The notes: generated by a model from the sequence alone, not told the origin. 64,000 nucleotides of DNA from Alkalimonas collagenimarina (GCF_030717845.1 NZ_JAUZVZ010000022.1:1-64000), one strand, 5' to 3'. Shown: positions 9,293 to 18,286, counted from the first letter of the stretch. Numbers and translations are program-made.

Positions 9293-11938
9293 ATGCGCTT
9301 AAGACAGACGTTACTGATTTATTTAGTACCCTTGCTGTTATTTCCGGCTATGCTGTTTGGTATTTTGGCGATTAAATACAGTCAGTTGTACTATTGGCAA
9401 CAAGCAAATCTAACCGCCAGCCACTTTTTAGCCGAGCAAAAGCTGGCAATTAATCACGAACTGTCCACGTACCGCCAACAGATCCAAGCGTTGGCGTCCA
9501 GTCAAGAGATAGAGCAATTTCTATTATCTGCCGCATCGGAGCCTGAAGCCTTGCAAGCGAGGTTTACGGCTTTTATCGACTCACAAGGTGAGTCGTATTC
9601 CCTCAAGTTACTGCGTTTGAACGGTCAGGTTGAGCTGTTGGTATCTGAGCAGTCGGATGAGGGCCGCTCCACTCGGTTTCGTCAACGATATCTAACGCGT
9701 CTGCAGAGCATGATCCGGGAAGATATTTTTTTCTTTGCACCAGAAAGTGACACTACCGAACAACGTTTGTTTATTGCCCATAAAGTGTACAGCCCTCAAC
9801 AGGAAGGCACTGACTCCAGATTACTTTGGGGGTACTTGGTACTTGGTGTTGATCCGAAAAATTTGCGTGACATCTTGCAACAGAGCTTAACACCAGGCAG
9901 CGTCTCTTTAATGATCAGTCCCTCAGCAACCATTGCTTTTTCAGATCGTCCACAGTTAATTGGTAGTACATTTGCTCCGAGTCATTTCAGAACCATTCAA
10001 AAGAGTATGCAACAACTTGAGATGGAAAAGGGCTTGCTACTAGGCCAATCAATGTTGTTGAAAGGTGCTGAATTGCCGGGGGATTTCCAGCTGTTATTAG
10101 GGATTAATCAGCAGGAGCTTATGGATGGCACCATGCAGATCCCATGGGTTATCGGCGGGTTGTTGTTGAGTGTTTGTTTATTGCTTCCTTTTAGTATTTA
10201 CTGGTTGTTGATCCGCCATGTCTTTGGCCCCATTCGTAAGCTCACGCAAGCAAAAACAGCCGTCGGCCGCGGTGATTTATCGACGTTATTACCGGTATTA
10301 AAGCAAGATGAATTGGGCGATATGTTTGCTGCATTTAATGTCATGGTACGACAGCTTAGGGTGTATCGTGAACGTGAGCGTGCATATAAACAGCAGCTTG
10401 AAGAAAAGGTATTAAAACGGACGCAGGACTTGGCACGGGCTAATGACGATTTAGCTGCTGCGAACCACGAGCTTATTATTGCCAGAGAGACGGCAGAACA
10501 AGCCAGCCGCTTAAAAAGCGTATTCCTTGCCAATATGAGCCATGAAATCCGCACACCCTTAACCGCTATTATTGGCTTTAGTGAGCAAAGCGTACAGGAA
10601 GTTGATGTCGAAAAAATCAAAGATTATCAGCATCGGGTACTTAAAAGCAGTCAGCACTTATTAAACCTCATCAACGATATTCTGGATCTTTCTAAAATTG
10701 AAGCGGATAAACTTGAATTGCAGGCTGAAACGTTTAACTGTCTGGAAATTATCGATGATGTGTACCAATTGACACACAATCAGGCGGTAGCAAAAGGCTT
10801 GGATTGTGAGCTTCAGTGGATATTCCCATTGCCTGAAACCCTAAAAACTGACGAAGTTCGTTTTCGGCAGGTGCTGCTCAATTTAACCAGTAACGCGGTT
10901 AAGTTTACGCAGGAAGGCAAGATCATCATTCGGGTCGAGCATGATTTGATGAGCCAACAGCTTCGAATTGCGGTGAAAGACACCGGAATTGGTATCGCTC
11001 CGTCCGAGCTATCACGCTTATTTCAGCCCTTTGTACAGGCAGACTCTACCGTTACGCGCCACTTTGGTGGCACGGGGCTTGGCCTGTGTATTTCAAAAAA
11101 GCTTGTTCAGCAGATGGGCGGGGATATCTTTGTTGAGAGCGTGAAGGGGGTTGGCAGTAATTTTGAGATCCTGCTGGATTGTACCGGCATGGATAGCCAC
11201 TTAGTGCAGTCTTACCAACCACCAGAAGTTATTCTGACTGAACCATTGACGCATCAGCAAAGCGCATTGCATATTTTGGTTGCAGAAGACAACCCGGATA
11301 ATCAGCTACTATTAAGCATCTTACTGCAGCAGGTCAATGCGACTTATGTGATGGTTGAAAATGGACATCAAGCCGTTGAGCAGGTATTGAGTGCTGATTT
11401 TGATCTTATTTTTATGGATATGCAAATGCCAGAAATGGGGGGTGAAGAGGCGACCGAGTTGATTCGCCATGCGGGCATTCAAACACCTATTATTGCGGTC
11501 ACTGCCAATGTGATGAGCGAAGATATCGAGCGTTATAAACGCTCTGGTTGCCAGTCCGTATTATCCAAACCAATTAATCAGCAGCAGTTCCTGACGGTAG
11601 TAAAATCGTTCCGAACCGAGCTATCAACAGAAGACCATCTGCAACTGGAGCAGAAGCTGGCACAAGATCCAGTGATACAGGCATTAAAACAAAGCTTTAA
11701 ACTGAAATTGCCGGGTCTGATCGAACAATTACAACAGGCATTCGAATTGCAAGACTGGGACCGACTGGCCTTTGAGGCTCATAGTTTAAAAGGCAGTGCT
11801 GGTAGTATGGACTTTCCTACGATCACTGAACTGGCTGCAGAGCTGGAGCAACTGGCGCATCAGCAAGTCGTTCAGCGCTGTGAGGACGTATTGTTGCAGA
11901 TGCAATCCATAGCAGAAAAGGACGTAACCAATGTCTAG
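9293..11938 (+). CDS. Hybrid sensor histidine kinase with receiver and HPt domains (BarA/TorS-like)
   Basis: An 881-residue inner-membrane tripartite phosphorelay kinase. Order: membrane helix 1 (about 7-27), periplasmic sensor (28-282, family not recognised), helix 2 (about 283-305), HAMP, short coiled coil, HisKA with phospho-His417 in MSHEIRTP, HATPase with N-box LNLTSNAVKF and G-box GGTGLGL, receiver (about 657-775) with phospho-Asp709 in MDMQMPEMGG, and HPt with His830 in AHSLKGSAG. All three relay residues are intact. No cognate DNA-binding regulator is adjacent, so the output is unknown. The stop overlaps the next gene by eight bases, and an HDOD gene follows. Confidence 0.93.
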   Translation: MRLRQTLLIYLVPLLLFPAMLFGILAIKYSQLYYWQQANLTASHFLAEQKLAINHELSTYRQQIQALASSQEIEQFLLSAASEPEALQARFTAFIDSQGESYSLKLLRLNGQVELLVSEQSDEGRSTRFRQRYLTRLQSMIREDIFFFAPESDTTEQRLFIAHKVYSPQQEGTDSRLLWGYLVLGVDPKNLRDILQQSLTPGSVSLMISPSATIAFSDRPQLIGSTFAPSHFRTIQKSMQQLEMEKGLLLGQSMLLKGAELPGDFQLLLGINQQELMDGTMQIPWVIGGLLLSVCLLLPFSIYWLLIRHVFGPIRKLTQAKTAVGRGDLSTLLPVLKQDELGDMFAAFNVMVRQLRVYRERERAYKQQLEEKVLKRTQDLARANDDLAAANHELIIARETAEQASRLKSVFLANMSHEIRTPLTAIIGFSEQSVQEVDVEKIKDYQHRVLKSSQHLLNLINDILDLSKIEADKLELQAETFNCLEIIDDVYQLTHNQAVAKGLDCELQWIFPLPETLKTDEVRFRQVLLNLTSNAVKFTQEGKIIIRVEHDLMSQQLRIAVKDTGIGIAPSELSRLFQPFVQADSTVTRHFGGTGLGLCISKKLVQQMGGDIFVESVKGVGSNFEILLDCTGMDSHLVQSYQPPEVILTEPLTHQQSALHILVAEDNPDNQLLLSILLQQVNATYVMVENGHQAVEQVLSADFDLIFMDMQMPEMGGEEATELIRHAGIQTPIIAVTANVMSEDIERYKRSGCQSVLSKPINQQQFLTVVKSFRTELSTEDHLQLEQKLAQDPVIQALKQSFKLKLPGLIEQLQQAFELQDWDRLAFEAHSLKGSAGSMDFPTITELAAELEQLAHQQVVQRCEDVLLQMQSIAEKDVTNV

Positions 11939-12377
11939 TTACCATGATTTCCAATTAGACCCCAGATTGGAGCAGGATAGCCATTTTATGCAAAACTGGC
12001 CGTTATGCCAGTTGCGATTAATGAATGATCAACAGTACCCGTGGTTCCTCTTGGTACCGCGCCGTAAAGCGCTGCGAGAGTTTATTGATTTATCTGAGCC
12101 AGATGCACTGCAACTTCAGCTCGAGAGTCGGCGTTTGAGTAAGTGGATGCAGCAGCAATTTCAACCCGCCAAGTTAAATATTGCGGCCTTGGGTAATATA
12201 GTGCCACAATTACATATTCACCATATTGCCAGATTTACTGATGATACTGCATGGCCTGCTCCAGTTTGGGGTTATGCACCTATGCTGCCTTACACTGAAC
12301 AAAAAGTGCAGCAGAAGCTGTTTCACTGGCAGCAATCCTTGCCTGTTTGGCCGGAAGATACATCGGGCCGGCCATGA
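11931..12377 (+). CDS. HIT (histidine triad) family protein
   Basis: A 148-residue HIT-superfamily protein, probably a nucleotide hydrolase or transferase; substrate unknown. The signature reads PQLHIHHIAR, the H-x-H-H variant seen in a large proteobacterial subfamily that starts near FQLDPRLxxD and ends with a WPAPVWG block, both visible here. It begins inside the end of the hybrid kinase gene (eight-base overlap), so translation is likely coupled, although a functional link between the two is unproven. The HDOD gene follows after 28 bases. Confidence 0.85.
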   Translation: MSSYHDFQLDPRLEQDSHFMQNWPLCQLRLMNDQQYPWFLLVPRRKALREFIDLSEPDALQLQLESRRLSKWMQQQFQPAKLNIAALGNIVPQLHIHHIARFTDDTAWPAPVWGYAPMLPYTEQKVQQKLFHWQQSLPVWPEDTSGRP

Positions 12378-12405
12378 TTTTTTTCGCTAGATATTGAGGT
12401 GAAGT

Positions 12406-13245
12406 ATGTCTGCAGAAAATGCATTGGTTACCATATTAACTGAAAAGCTAAGAACCGATAGTTTGCTGTTACCAACCTTACCTGAGGTGGCTTTACGTGT
12501 TCGGCGAACTGCCGATGACCCTGAAGTTAGCCTTGCCACTATGGCAGAGGTGATCAGCATGGATCCAGCTTTAGCTGCGCGCATGTTGCGTGTTGCCAAT
12601 AGTGCATTTTTAGGCCGCTCGATTAAAGTGGGGACCTTAAGTCAGGCGGTGACCCGCATTGGTTTAAGTCAGATTAAAACCATTGCCACGGCCATGGCGA
12701 TGGAGCAGCTATTTGTTTGTCAAAACAGCCATATTCAGCAGATGATGGATAAAGCATGGCGTGATACCGTGCAGGTTACCAGTGTTGCCGTGGCCTGCTT
12801 GAGTTATTATCGTTCGCAGCAGCGTAGTTGTAAGTTAAGCCTTGATGTGATGACGCTATCCGCTTTATTACACCATATCGGTCTACTGCCGATTTTAACG
12901 GAGGCAGAAAAGCACGAAGATGTTTTTGGCCACCCGGGATTTATGCGGCATGCTATGGTGAAGCTTTCACCACGAATTGGTTTGGCTATTATGAAAGCCT
13001 GGGGGTTTTCCGAGTTGTACCAGCAGGTAGTCGCTGAGTGGCAGGTGGCTAAAACGTCTGACTCGCCAGATTATACCGACTTTATCCGCATAGCGACCAT
13101 CGTGAATAAAGCATTTCCAGAGGTTGAGCAGCAGCAGTTCTTGATGGGACAATACATTGAGCAAGGGCTGATCCCTGATGCAGATTTTATGCAGGAGCCG
13201 CTTATCGCCGCTGTTTATCAGGATGTGCGCTCTCTGTTTGCCTGA
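12406..13245 (+). CDS. HDOD-domain protein
   Basis: A 279-residue single-domain HDOD protein. HDOD domains resemble HD phosphohydrolases but lack the metal-binding catalytic residues and usually act in signalling or regulation. Blocks seen include LPTLPEVALRVRR, the MDPALAARMLRVANSAFLGR motif near residues 50-66, and the ALLHHIGLLPIL segment. GAGGTGAAG precedes ATG 12406. Its place behind the hybrid kinase suggests a shared signalling unit, but there is no direct evidence. A second HDOD gene lies at 60.3 kb. Confidence 0.9.
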   Translation: MSAENALVTILTEKLRTDSLLLPTLPEVALRVRRTADDPEVSLATMAEVISMDPALAARMLRVANSAFLGRSIKVGTLSQAVTRIGLSQIKTIATAMAMEQLFVCQNSHIQQMMDKAWRDTVQVTSVAVACLSYYRSQQRSCKLSLDVMTLSALLHHIGLLPILTEAEKHEDVFGHPGFMRHAMVKLSPRIGLAIMKAWGFSELYQQVVAEWQVAKTSDSPDYTDFIRIATIVNKAFPEVEQQQFLMGQYIEQGLIPDADFMQEPLIAAVYQDVRSLFA

Positions 13246-13261
13246 AGGCAAACGAGAGAGC
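13229..13261. terminator. Hairpin between convergent HDOD gene and rdgC
   Basis: GCTCTCTGTTTGCC (13229-13242) pairs with GGCAAACGAGAGAGC (13247-13261) over 14 bp with one bulged G; the loop is TGAA and contains the HDOD stop codon. No U-run follows on either strand. It sits exactly in the convergent junction, so a two-way transcription barrier is plausible. Confidence 0.45.
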
Positions 13262-13278
13262 ATGACCGTACTTATGCT

Positions 13279-14187
13279 TTAAGGCGTTAAATCAGCGCTC
13301 GCACTGACTGAATCCGCCAATTGATCCAGACTTTCTGCCAGTGTTGAGCACATTAACAAGGTGTCTGCTGCTAAACGAGCTTCTTCATCTTCCCAGCCCA
13401 GCTCATCGTTATGGCCACTGATGCTGTCATGGTACTGAATGCCCTTGATACTGCCATCGTCACATACTTTCCAGCTCAGACGTTCATCTTGCTCCAGCTC
13501 AAGCCGGGTTACCAGCTTATCTTCCAGATGACTCTGTACATCGTCGGTGGTGAGAATGTGATTACTAAAACGAACTTTAGCACCTTCTTCATCCGGCGCT
13601 TTTAACTCTACTTCTGCCCCCAAGGTAAAGCCATTAGGCAATGCTTGATTCTGTAACCATAGTTGCAATTTGGCACTGAGTTTGTAGGGGTCCAGCCAAG
13701 GAAGTGCTGGCAGTGAGCCAAACGCTTTACGCAACAAAGCCAGCATATCTTCTGCTTTGCTGCTACTGCTGGTGTTGATTAAAATGCGCTGGTTTGTTTC
13801 ATCGAAGCAAGCAAAGATAGTTTGCGAACGACTAAAAGCTCTTGGCAGCAGCTCGAAGGTCACGTCTTCTTTTAGGCTGTCTTTTTCTTTACGGCTTAAG
13901 GAGCGGCCTTTCTCTTGCTCCAATGCATCCAGCCGAGGCTGCATTTCATCTTGCACTACGGCGGCGGGCAAAATTTTCTCTTGTCGCTTTAAAGCAAAGA
14001 AAATAAATTGCTGATTCTGATAGCAGAAGTTTTGGGTCGACTCAAAAGGAGCGGTAAAACCGGAACTGGATGCTTGCTGGCCGGTACAGGGACTAAAGCG
14101 GAACTCTGCTAATGCTTGCTCCATGGCGTCAATGCTAAGTGTTAAAGGGGTATTTAATTGATAAACGCGAAGATTTTTAAACCACAT
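13279..14187 (-). CDS. rdgC: Recombination-associated protein RdgC
   Basis: RdgC forms a ring-shaped dimer around double-stranded DNA, binds nucleoid DNA and limits RecA-dependent recombination. The predicted product is 302 residues, the family size. I choose the internal ATG at 14187 because the family begins MWFKNLRVYQL; the longer frame from 14205 adds six residues. Recognisable blocks are FSPCTGQQ (near residue 34), GRSLSRKEKDSLKE and LLPRAFSRS. It is transcribed alone toward the HDOD gene, downstream of the minus-strand kinase gene. Confidence 0.94.
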   Translation of the reverse strand: MWFKNLRVYQLNTPLTLSIDAMEQALAEFRFSPCTGQQASSSGFTAPFESTQNFCYQNQQFIFFALKRQEKILPAAVVQDEMQPRLDALEQEKGRSLSRKEKDSLKEDVTFELLPRAFSRSQTIFACFDETNQRILINTSSSSKAEDMLALLRKAFGSLPALPWLDPYKLSAKLQLWLQNQALPNGFTLGAEVELKAPDEEGAKVRFSNHILTTDDVQSHLEDKLVTRLELEQDERLSWKVCDDGSIKGIQYHDSISGHNDELGWEDEEARLAADTLLMCSTLAESLDQLADSVSASADLTP

Positions 14188-14262
14188 AAAGATACTCTGA
14201 GACAACGGGAAAGTGGCCAGTATAACGTGAGCAAACGAGAAAGATAAACGCCCTAACCAAAA

Positions 14263-16008
14263 TCAATGGTCATTTTTTCTGGGAAACCGAATGTGATAAT
14301 GCAGGCCTTCACCAAGTTTACTCTGCACTTCTATACTGCCTTTCAAGGTTTGGCGCACAAGATTGTAGGTAATATGGGTGCCTAAACCGCTGCCTCCTAA
14401 TTCACGTTTGGTGGTGAAAAAAGGATGAAATAATTTTTCAAGCTGTTCTTCCGTTAAGCCTTTACCATTATCACTGTAACGAATATCGACATAGTTCTCA
14501 TCATCGACCACGGTAATGCGGATCTCTCCTTGTTCAATACCTTCAAAGCCATGGATCAATGAGTTCATCAGCAGATTGGTAAAAATCTGCGAAATCGCCC
14601 CCGCCGGGCAGGTCAGCTGTAGTTCAGCGGGACAGTTTATTTCGACTTGATGCTTGGTTTTTTTAAAGTGAGGTTGTAAGGAGCGAACCACTTCCTTTAA
14701 GTAGTGATCCAGCTGGATAGTTCGAATGGCTTCACTGGTTTGATCCACAGCAATTTGTTTAAAGCTCGCAATCAGATCTGAGGCACGACTAAGGTTGGTT
14801 TCCAGTAAGCTTGTTGTTTCGCTGGCTTCACCGATGAAGCGTTCCAAATGCTTTGGCGATAAGGTTTTCTCTTGGTAAGCGTGTTGTAATATCTGAATTT
14901 TTTCAGCTAAGAAACTGGTTGCGGTGACCCCAATGCCGACGGGTGTGTTGACCTCATGCGTGATACCGGCCACCAGACCGCCCAGAGCTGCCATTTTTTC
15001 AGATTGTACCAACCGATCTTGTGTTTGTTTTAAGTCCTCGACCAGATTTTCCAATTCAGTTTGTTTATTGCGAAGTGCATGCTCAATGTGACGGCGCCGC
15101 TCGATCTCTTCTTTGAGGCTTTGTTGTTTTGTTTCCAGTTGTTGTTTTTGTTGTTGTAAATCCATCATGGCCTGACTCAGGCCGGATGTCTTACGTGCCA
15201 CTTCTTGTTCCAGTACCAGATTGTGCTGGTCAAGTTTCTCATTGCTGATCAGCAATTCCTTTTGTGTACTTTCCAACTCGGATTTGTAATCTTGCACCCG
15301 ACGAATTAAACGGTTAAAGGCTGTGGCCATCACTCCCAGCTCAGAGCTGGTTTCTTGTTGCTTGGTAGAAATGTTGACGCCTTCGAGATGATCCATTTCC
15401 AAATCTTCAATCTGTTGCGTAAGCTGAGATAATGGTTCGGTTAAGTATTGGCGAAATGCAATTAAAAATAGAATGATAAGAAAAGTAGTTTTGAGCATGG
15501 CATTGCCGATGAGAAAGAAGATGCCTACTTTAATGCGATCAATAACAATTGCCCGGCTGGAGAACAAGGTGACATCACCAACCTGAGTAGCCCGACCAGA
15601 AAACTCAAAAATAAGTGGAAAGGTGTAGCCAAAAAGGCCGGATTGTTGCTCGGTAAGTTCAATACCTTCGCGCACTAACTGGGTGCCATGCCGTTCACTA
15701 ATATCAACATGTCGGCCGAGCTGAGTAATGACAGTACCACTATCATCACGCACGATAATTCCTTCTACGGCAGGTATGGCAAGTAAGCCATCAGCGATAA
15801 CCAATGCTTGCTGAGTATTCAGCTCCCATATGGCACGCGTCAGGCTACCAGAAAAGGTTTGTTGCAGTGTGGATAGTTCACTATTGATGTAGCGTTTAGT
15901 ATTAAAGTACTCGGCACCAATTTGCGCTAGGGTGACTACAAATGTCAGAATAAAATAAACCGACAAAACTTTAGTCAATAATGTGCGAGACAAACCTTTT
16001 TGCTGCAT
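14263..16008 (-). CDS. Membrane sensor histidine kinase with long coiled coil
   Basis: A 581-residue inner-membrane histidine kinase without its own receiver. It has membrane helix 1 (about 14-34), a periplasmic sensor (35-170), helix 2 (about 177-198), HAMP (about 200-255), a long coiled coil (about 255-340) rich in Gln and Glu, then HisKA with phospho-His351 in GITHEVNTPVGI, and HATPase with N-box NLLMNSLIHG, DNGKGL and GSGLGTH. The GLVAGITHEVNTP form is typical of kinases paired with separate response regulators. It is divergent from the receiver/CheC/GGDEF operon 330 bases away, its likeliest partner by position. Confidence 0.92.
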   Translation of the reverse strand: MQQKGLSRTLLTKVLSVYFILTFVVTLAQIGAEYFNTKRYINSELSTLQQTFSGSLTRAIWELNTQQALVIADGLLAIPAVEGIIVRDDSGTVITQLGRHVDISERHGTQLVREGIELTEQQSGLFGYTFPLIFEFSGRATQVGDVTLFSSRAIVIDRIKVGIFFLIGNAMLKTTFLIILFLIAFRQYLTEPLSQLTQQIEDLEMDHLEGVNISTKQQETSSELGVMATAFNRLIRRVQDYKSELESTQKELLISNEKLDQHNLVLEQEVARKTSGLSQAMMDLQQQKQQLETKQQSLKEEIERRRHIEHALRNKQTELENLVEDLKQTQDRLVQSEKMAALGGLVAGITHEVNTPVGIGVTATSFLAEKIQILQHAYQEKTLSPKHLERFIGEASETTSLLETNLSRASDLIASFKQIAVDQTSEAIRTIQLDHYLKEVVRSLQPHFKKTKHQVEINCPAELQLTCPAGAISQIFTNLLMNSLIHGFEGIEQGEIRITVVDDENYVDIRYSDNGKGLTEEQLEKLFHPFFTTKRELGGSGLGTHITYNLVRQTLKGSIEVQSKLGEGLHYHIRFPRKNDH

Positions 16009-16338
16009 AGATAACCTTTTTAAAACAGCGAATAAGTAGCGTGTTGTGTCCCATGCTATAACGCTGCAGGATGACGCTTCGTTTTAATTATAATATACGA
16101 TACTTTCACGGTATTTTTTATGGTCTTCACTACTGCATTTAGCCATGCTTTATTCGACGGAATACGGGATGAAAGTATCTTTTGACTATAGCTTAATTTT
16201 CAGATATTTCGTTGAATTATTGATAAAGTATCAGACTTTGTGGTGGCTTGCATTGTATTTAGCTTCTGTATAGTATTCCAGCTAGGCTTGATGTAATAAC
16301 ACCAATAAGAAACGCATTTTATCAAGAGAACCGAACTC
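16009..16338. promoter_or_regulatory. Divergent promoter region between the kinase and the receiver operon
   Basis: A 330-base AT-rich gap. For the minus-strand kinase, a consensus TATAAT can be read on the minus strand in the TTATAATATA stretch near 16086-16096, without a good -35. For the plus strand, TATAGT (16269-16274) is a possible -10 with TTGCAT (16248-16253) at a short 15-base spacing. No recognised operator. A minus-strand open frame at 16200-16574 lies antisense to the receiver gene and is rejected. Confidence 0.35.
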
Positions 16339-16704
16339 ATGACCTTAAAGGCTTTGATTTGTGATGACTCTGTACTTGCACGTAAACAAGTCAAAAAGAG
16401 TTTACCTGAGGATTTCGATGCGGAGATCCTAACTGCTTCGAATGGCAATGAGGCCTTAGACGTTTTAGCACAGCATGAAATTGGGCTGGTTTTCCTCGAT
16501 TTGACCATGCCTGAGCTGGATGGCGTTGGTGTATTGGAAGCGATAAAAGCCAGGCAACTTAAGTGCTTTGTCATCGTGATTTCTGCTGATATTCAGCCAG
16601 AAATGCAAAAGCGGGTCACTGAACTGGGTGCCTTGGCTTTTATCCAAAAGCCGGTAAACAGTGACAAGCTAGCTGTCATTTTACACCAGTATGGATTGAT
16701 GTGA
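16339..16704 (+). CDS. Single-domain response regulator (CheY-like receiver)
   Basis: A 121-residue stand-alone receiver. It carries the acidic pair in ICDDS (Asp9, Asp10), phospho-acceptor Asp54 in FLDLTMPE, a serine in VISAD as the switch position and the conserved lysine in IQKPV. There is no output domain, so it must act by binding a partner or relaying phosphate. Its stop overlaps the start of the CheC-like gene (TGATG), which implies translational coupling. Partner candidates are the divergent kinase, the CheC-like phosphatase and the downstream diguanylate cyclase. Other single-domain regulators act on motors or relays, so chemotaxis is an alternative. Confidence 0.92.
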   Translation: MTLKALICDDSVLARKQVKKSLPEDFDAEILTASNGNEALDVLAQHEIGLVFLDLTMPELDGVGVLEAIKARQLKCFVIVISADIQPEMQKRVTELGALAFIQKPVNSDKLAVILHQYGLM

Positions 16705-17312
16705 TGGTCATATTGACGCCTGATCAACAAGATGCTTTGCAGGAGCTGATGAATGTTGCCATGGGCGGGGCCAGTGATCAGTTAGCGCGTTTTTTAAATA
16801 CATTTATTCATTTACAGGTACCGGCAATACAGGTGGTCGAAGCTAGTTCAGTACCAGAGCAACTGGCGAGAATGTATGTCGATGATGATACCCGCCTGGT
16901 GAGCCAAGGCTTTATGGGATCAGCTGGTATTCAAGGCGAAGCCATGCTGCTGTACAAAATGGCCAGTACGCATCAGTTAGCGGGTATCCTCGGGTATCAG
17001 CAAGATGACACCAGTGAGTCGGAAATGCTGAGCGATATCAGCTCGATCCTGACCACCACTTTTTTAAACAGTTTATCCGCCCAACTTGACAGCAGTTTAT
17101 CTTACAGTGCGCCTCGGTTACTGAGCTGCCAGCCTTCTGAATTAAAGCAGCGCCTGAAGGAGCTGTCAGAGCGTTGGACAGCCGCCTTGCAAGTGAATAT
17201 TCATTATCAGGTAACTGATTATGCCTTTGATTGCGAAATGATTTTGTTGATCCCCGGCAGTGCTTTGGAAACCTTGCAACATCAGCTCGACCTCATTCTG
17301 CAGGAGTTCTGA
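16704..17312 (+). CDS. CheC/CheX-family receiver phosphatase-like protein
   Basis: A 202-residue CheC-like protein. CheC, CheX and FliY dephosphorylate phospho-receivers through a D/S-x3-E-x2-N helix. The first motif is intact: Asp10, Glu14 and Asn17 in DALQELMN. The second, pseudo-repeated motif reads Asp111-Ile-Ser-Ser114 in place of E-x-x-N, so it has lost the asparagine and is probably inactive. I use ATG 16704, whose A is the last base of the receiver stop; GTG 16701 is one codon longer. Its gene neighbour encodes a plausible substrate receiver. It also overlaps the next gene by one base. Confidence 0.82.
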   Translation: MVILTPDQQDALQELMNVAMGGASDQLARFLNTFIHLQVPAIQVVEASSVPEQLARMYVDDDTRLVSQGFMGSAGIQGEAMLLYKMASTHQLAGILGYQQDDTSESEMLSDISSILTTTFLNSLSAQLDSSLSYSAPRLLSCQPSELKQRLKELSERWTAALQVNIHYQVTDYAFDCEMILLIPGSALETLQHQLDLILQEF

Positions 17313-18286
17313 TGGATGCTCATTGGTTAGCCTTGCCAATCCTGAATCAGCTGAATAGCGGTGTGTTAGTTTTGACGACCGACTATACCATCAGTTACTA
17401 CAACCAATTTATTGAGCGACGGCTTGGGGTACCTTTAGTCGAGGTACGAAATCGCTGTGTTTTTGATGTGTTTACTGACTTGCCTGAAGCCTGGTTAACA
17501 CGCAAACTAGATAGTGTTATCGCGCTCAATGCCCCAACATTTAGCTCCTGGGAGCAGCGTCCTTATATCGTGAAACTGCCTCATTTGCGGCCTGTCAGTG
17601 GCGGCACTGATTACATGATGCAAAATTGCACCATGTTGCCGCTACAGCATCCAAAAACGAAAGAGACCTTTGTTTGTCTATTGATTGAGGATGCGACCGA
17701 TGTCAGCATCTATCAGCAAGAGTTACAGCAAAACATGCTGGCTCTGAAACAAGCCAACCGGCTGGATGGGCTGACCAAGGTGCTAAACCGTGCCCATTGG
17801 GAGGATTTACTGCAAACTGAGCTGCTACGGGCCAAACGCTATCAGCAACCTTTATCGCTGATCCTGTTTGATTTGGATAAATTCAAACAACTCAATGACG
17901 ACTATGGGCATCTTGGTGGTGACTTTGTGTTGATTGAGTTGGCCAGTTTTATTCAAAGCTTGTTGCGGGAGTCGGATTATCTTGGCCGTTATGGTGGGGA
18001 AGAGTTTGGCATTATTCTGCCGAATACAGCGTTGCAAGGTGCATCGGACGTTGCTGAACGAGTATGCAAGGCGGTGGCAGAACATAAGATGCTATTCAAT
18101 CAGCAACAGATACGAGCCACCATCAGCCTGGGGGTTGCCGAGTTGAATACGCATCGCCATAAAGACGCGCATGACATGTTGCAATGTGCCGATATTGCTT
18201 TGTATGTGTCGAAGCGACAAGGACGCAATCGAAGCACCAAGTACCGCGAGCAGTTGCAAGACTTCGTACAAAAAGTAAATCCGTAA
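17312..18286 (+). CDS. PAS-like sensor diguanylate cyclase (GGDEF)
   Basis: A 324-residue soluble protein predicted to make cyclic di-GMP. The N-terminal 150 residues look like a PAS domain (GVLVLTTDYTISYYNQFIE); a short linker leads to a GGDEF domain with DGLTKVLNR, the GGEEF active-site variant in GRYGGEEFG, and an intact inhibitory RxxD site (RESD, five residues upstream), so product feedback is expected. There is no EAL domain. I start at ATG 17312, which overlaps the CheC-like stop as TGATG and has CAGGAG upstream; a longer frame from 17231 is CheC-like sequence. Third gene of the coupled signalling operon. Confidence 0.92.
   Translation: MDAHWLALPILNQLNSGVLVLTTDYTISYYNQFIERRLGVPLVEVRNRCVFDVFTDLPEAWLTRKLDSVIALNAPTFSSWEQRPYIVKLPHLRPVSGGTDYMMQNCTMLPLQHPKTKETFVCLLIEDATDVSIYQQELQQNMLALKQANRLDGLTKVLNRAHWEDLLQTELLRAKRYQQPLSLILFDLDKFKQLNDDYGHLGGDFVLIELASFIQSLLRESDYLGRYGGEEFGIILPNTALQGASDVAERVCKAVAEHKMLFNQQQIRATISLGVAELNTHRHKDAHDMLQCADIALYVSKRQGRNRSTKYREQLQDFVQKVNP

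Noticed and set aside
9184-9375. 63-residue open frame before the hybrid kinase
   Set aside because: It overlaps the first membrane helix of the kinase in another frame and has no support.
16200-16574. 124-residue minus-strand open frame in the kinase/receiver gap
   Set aside because: Most of it is antisense to the receiver gene, is serine/threonine-rich shadow sequence and lacks a ribosome site.
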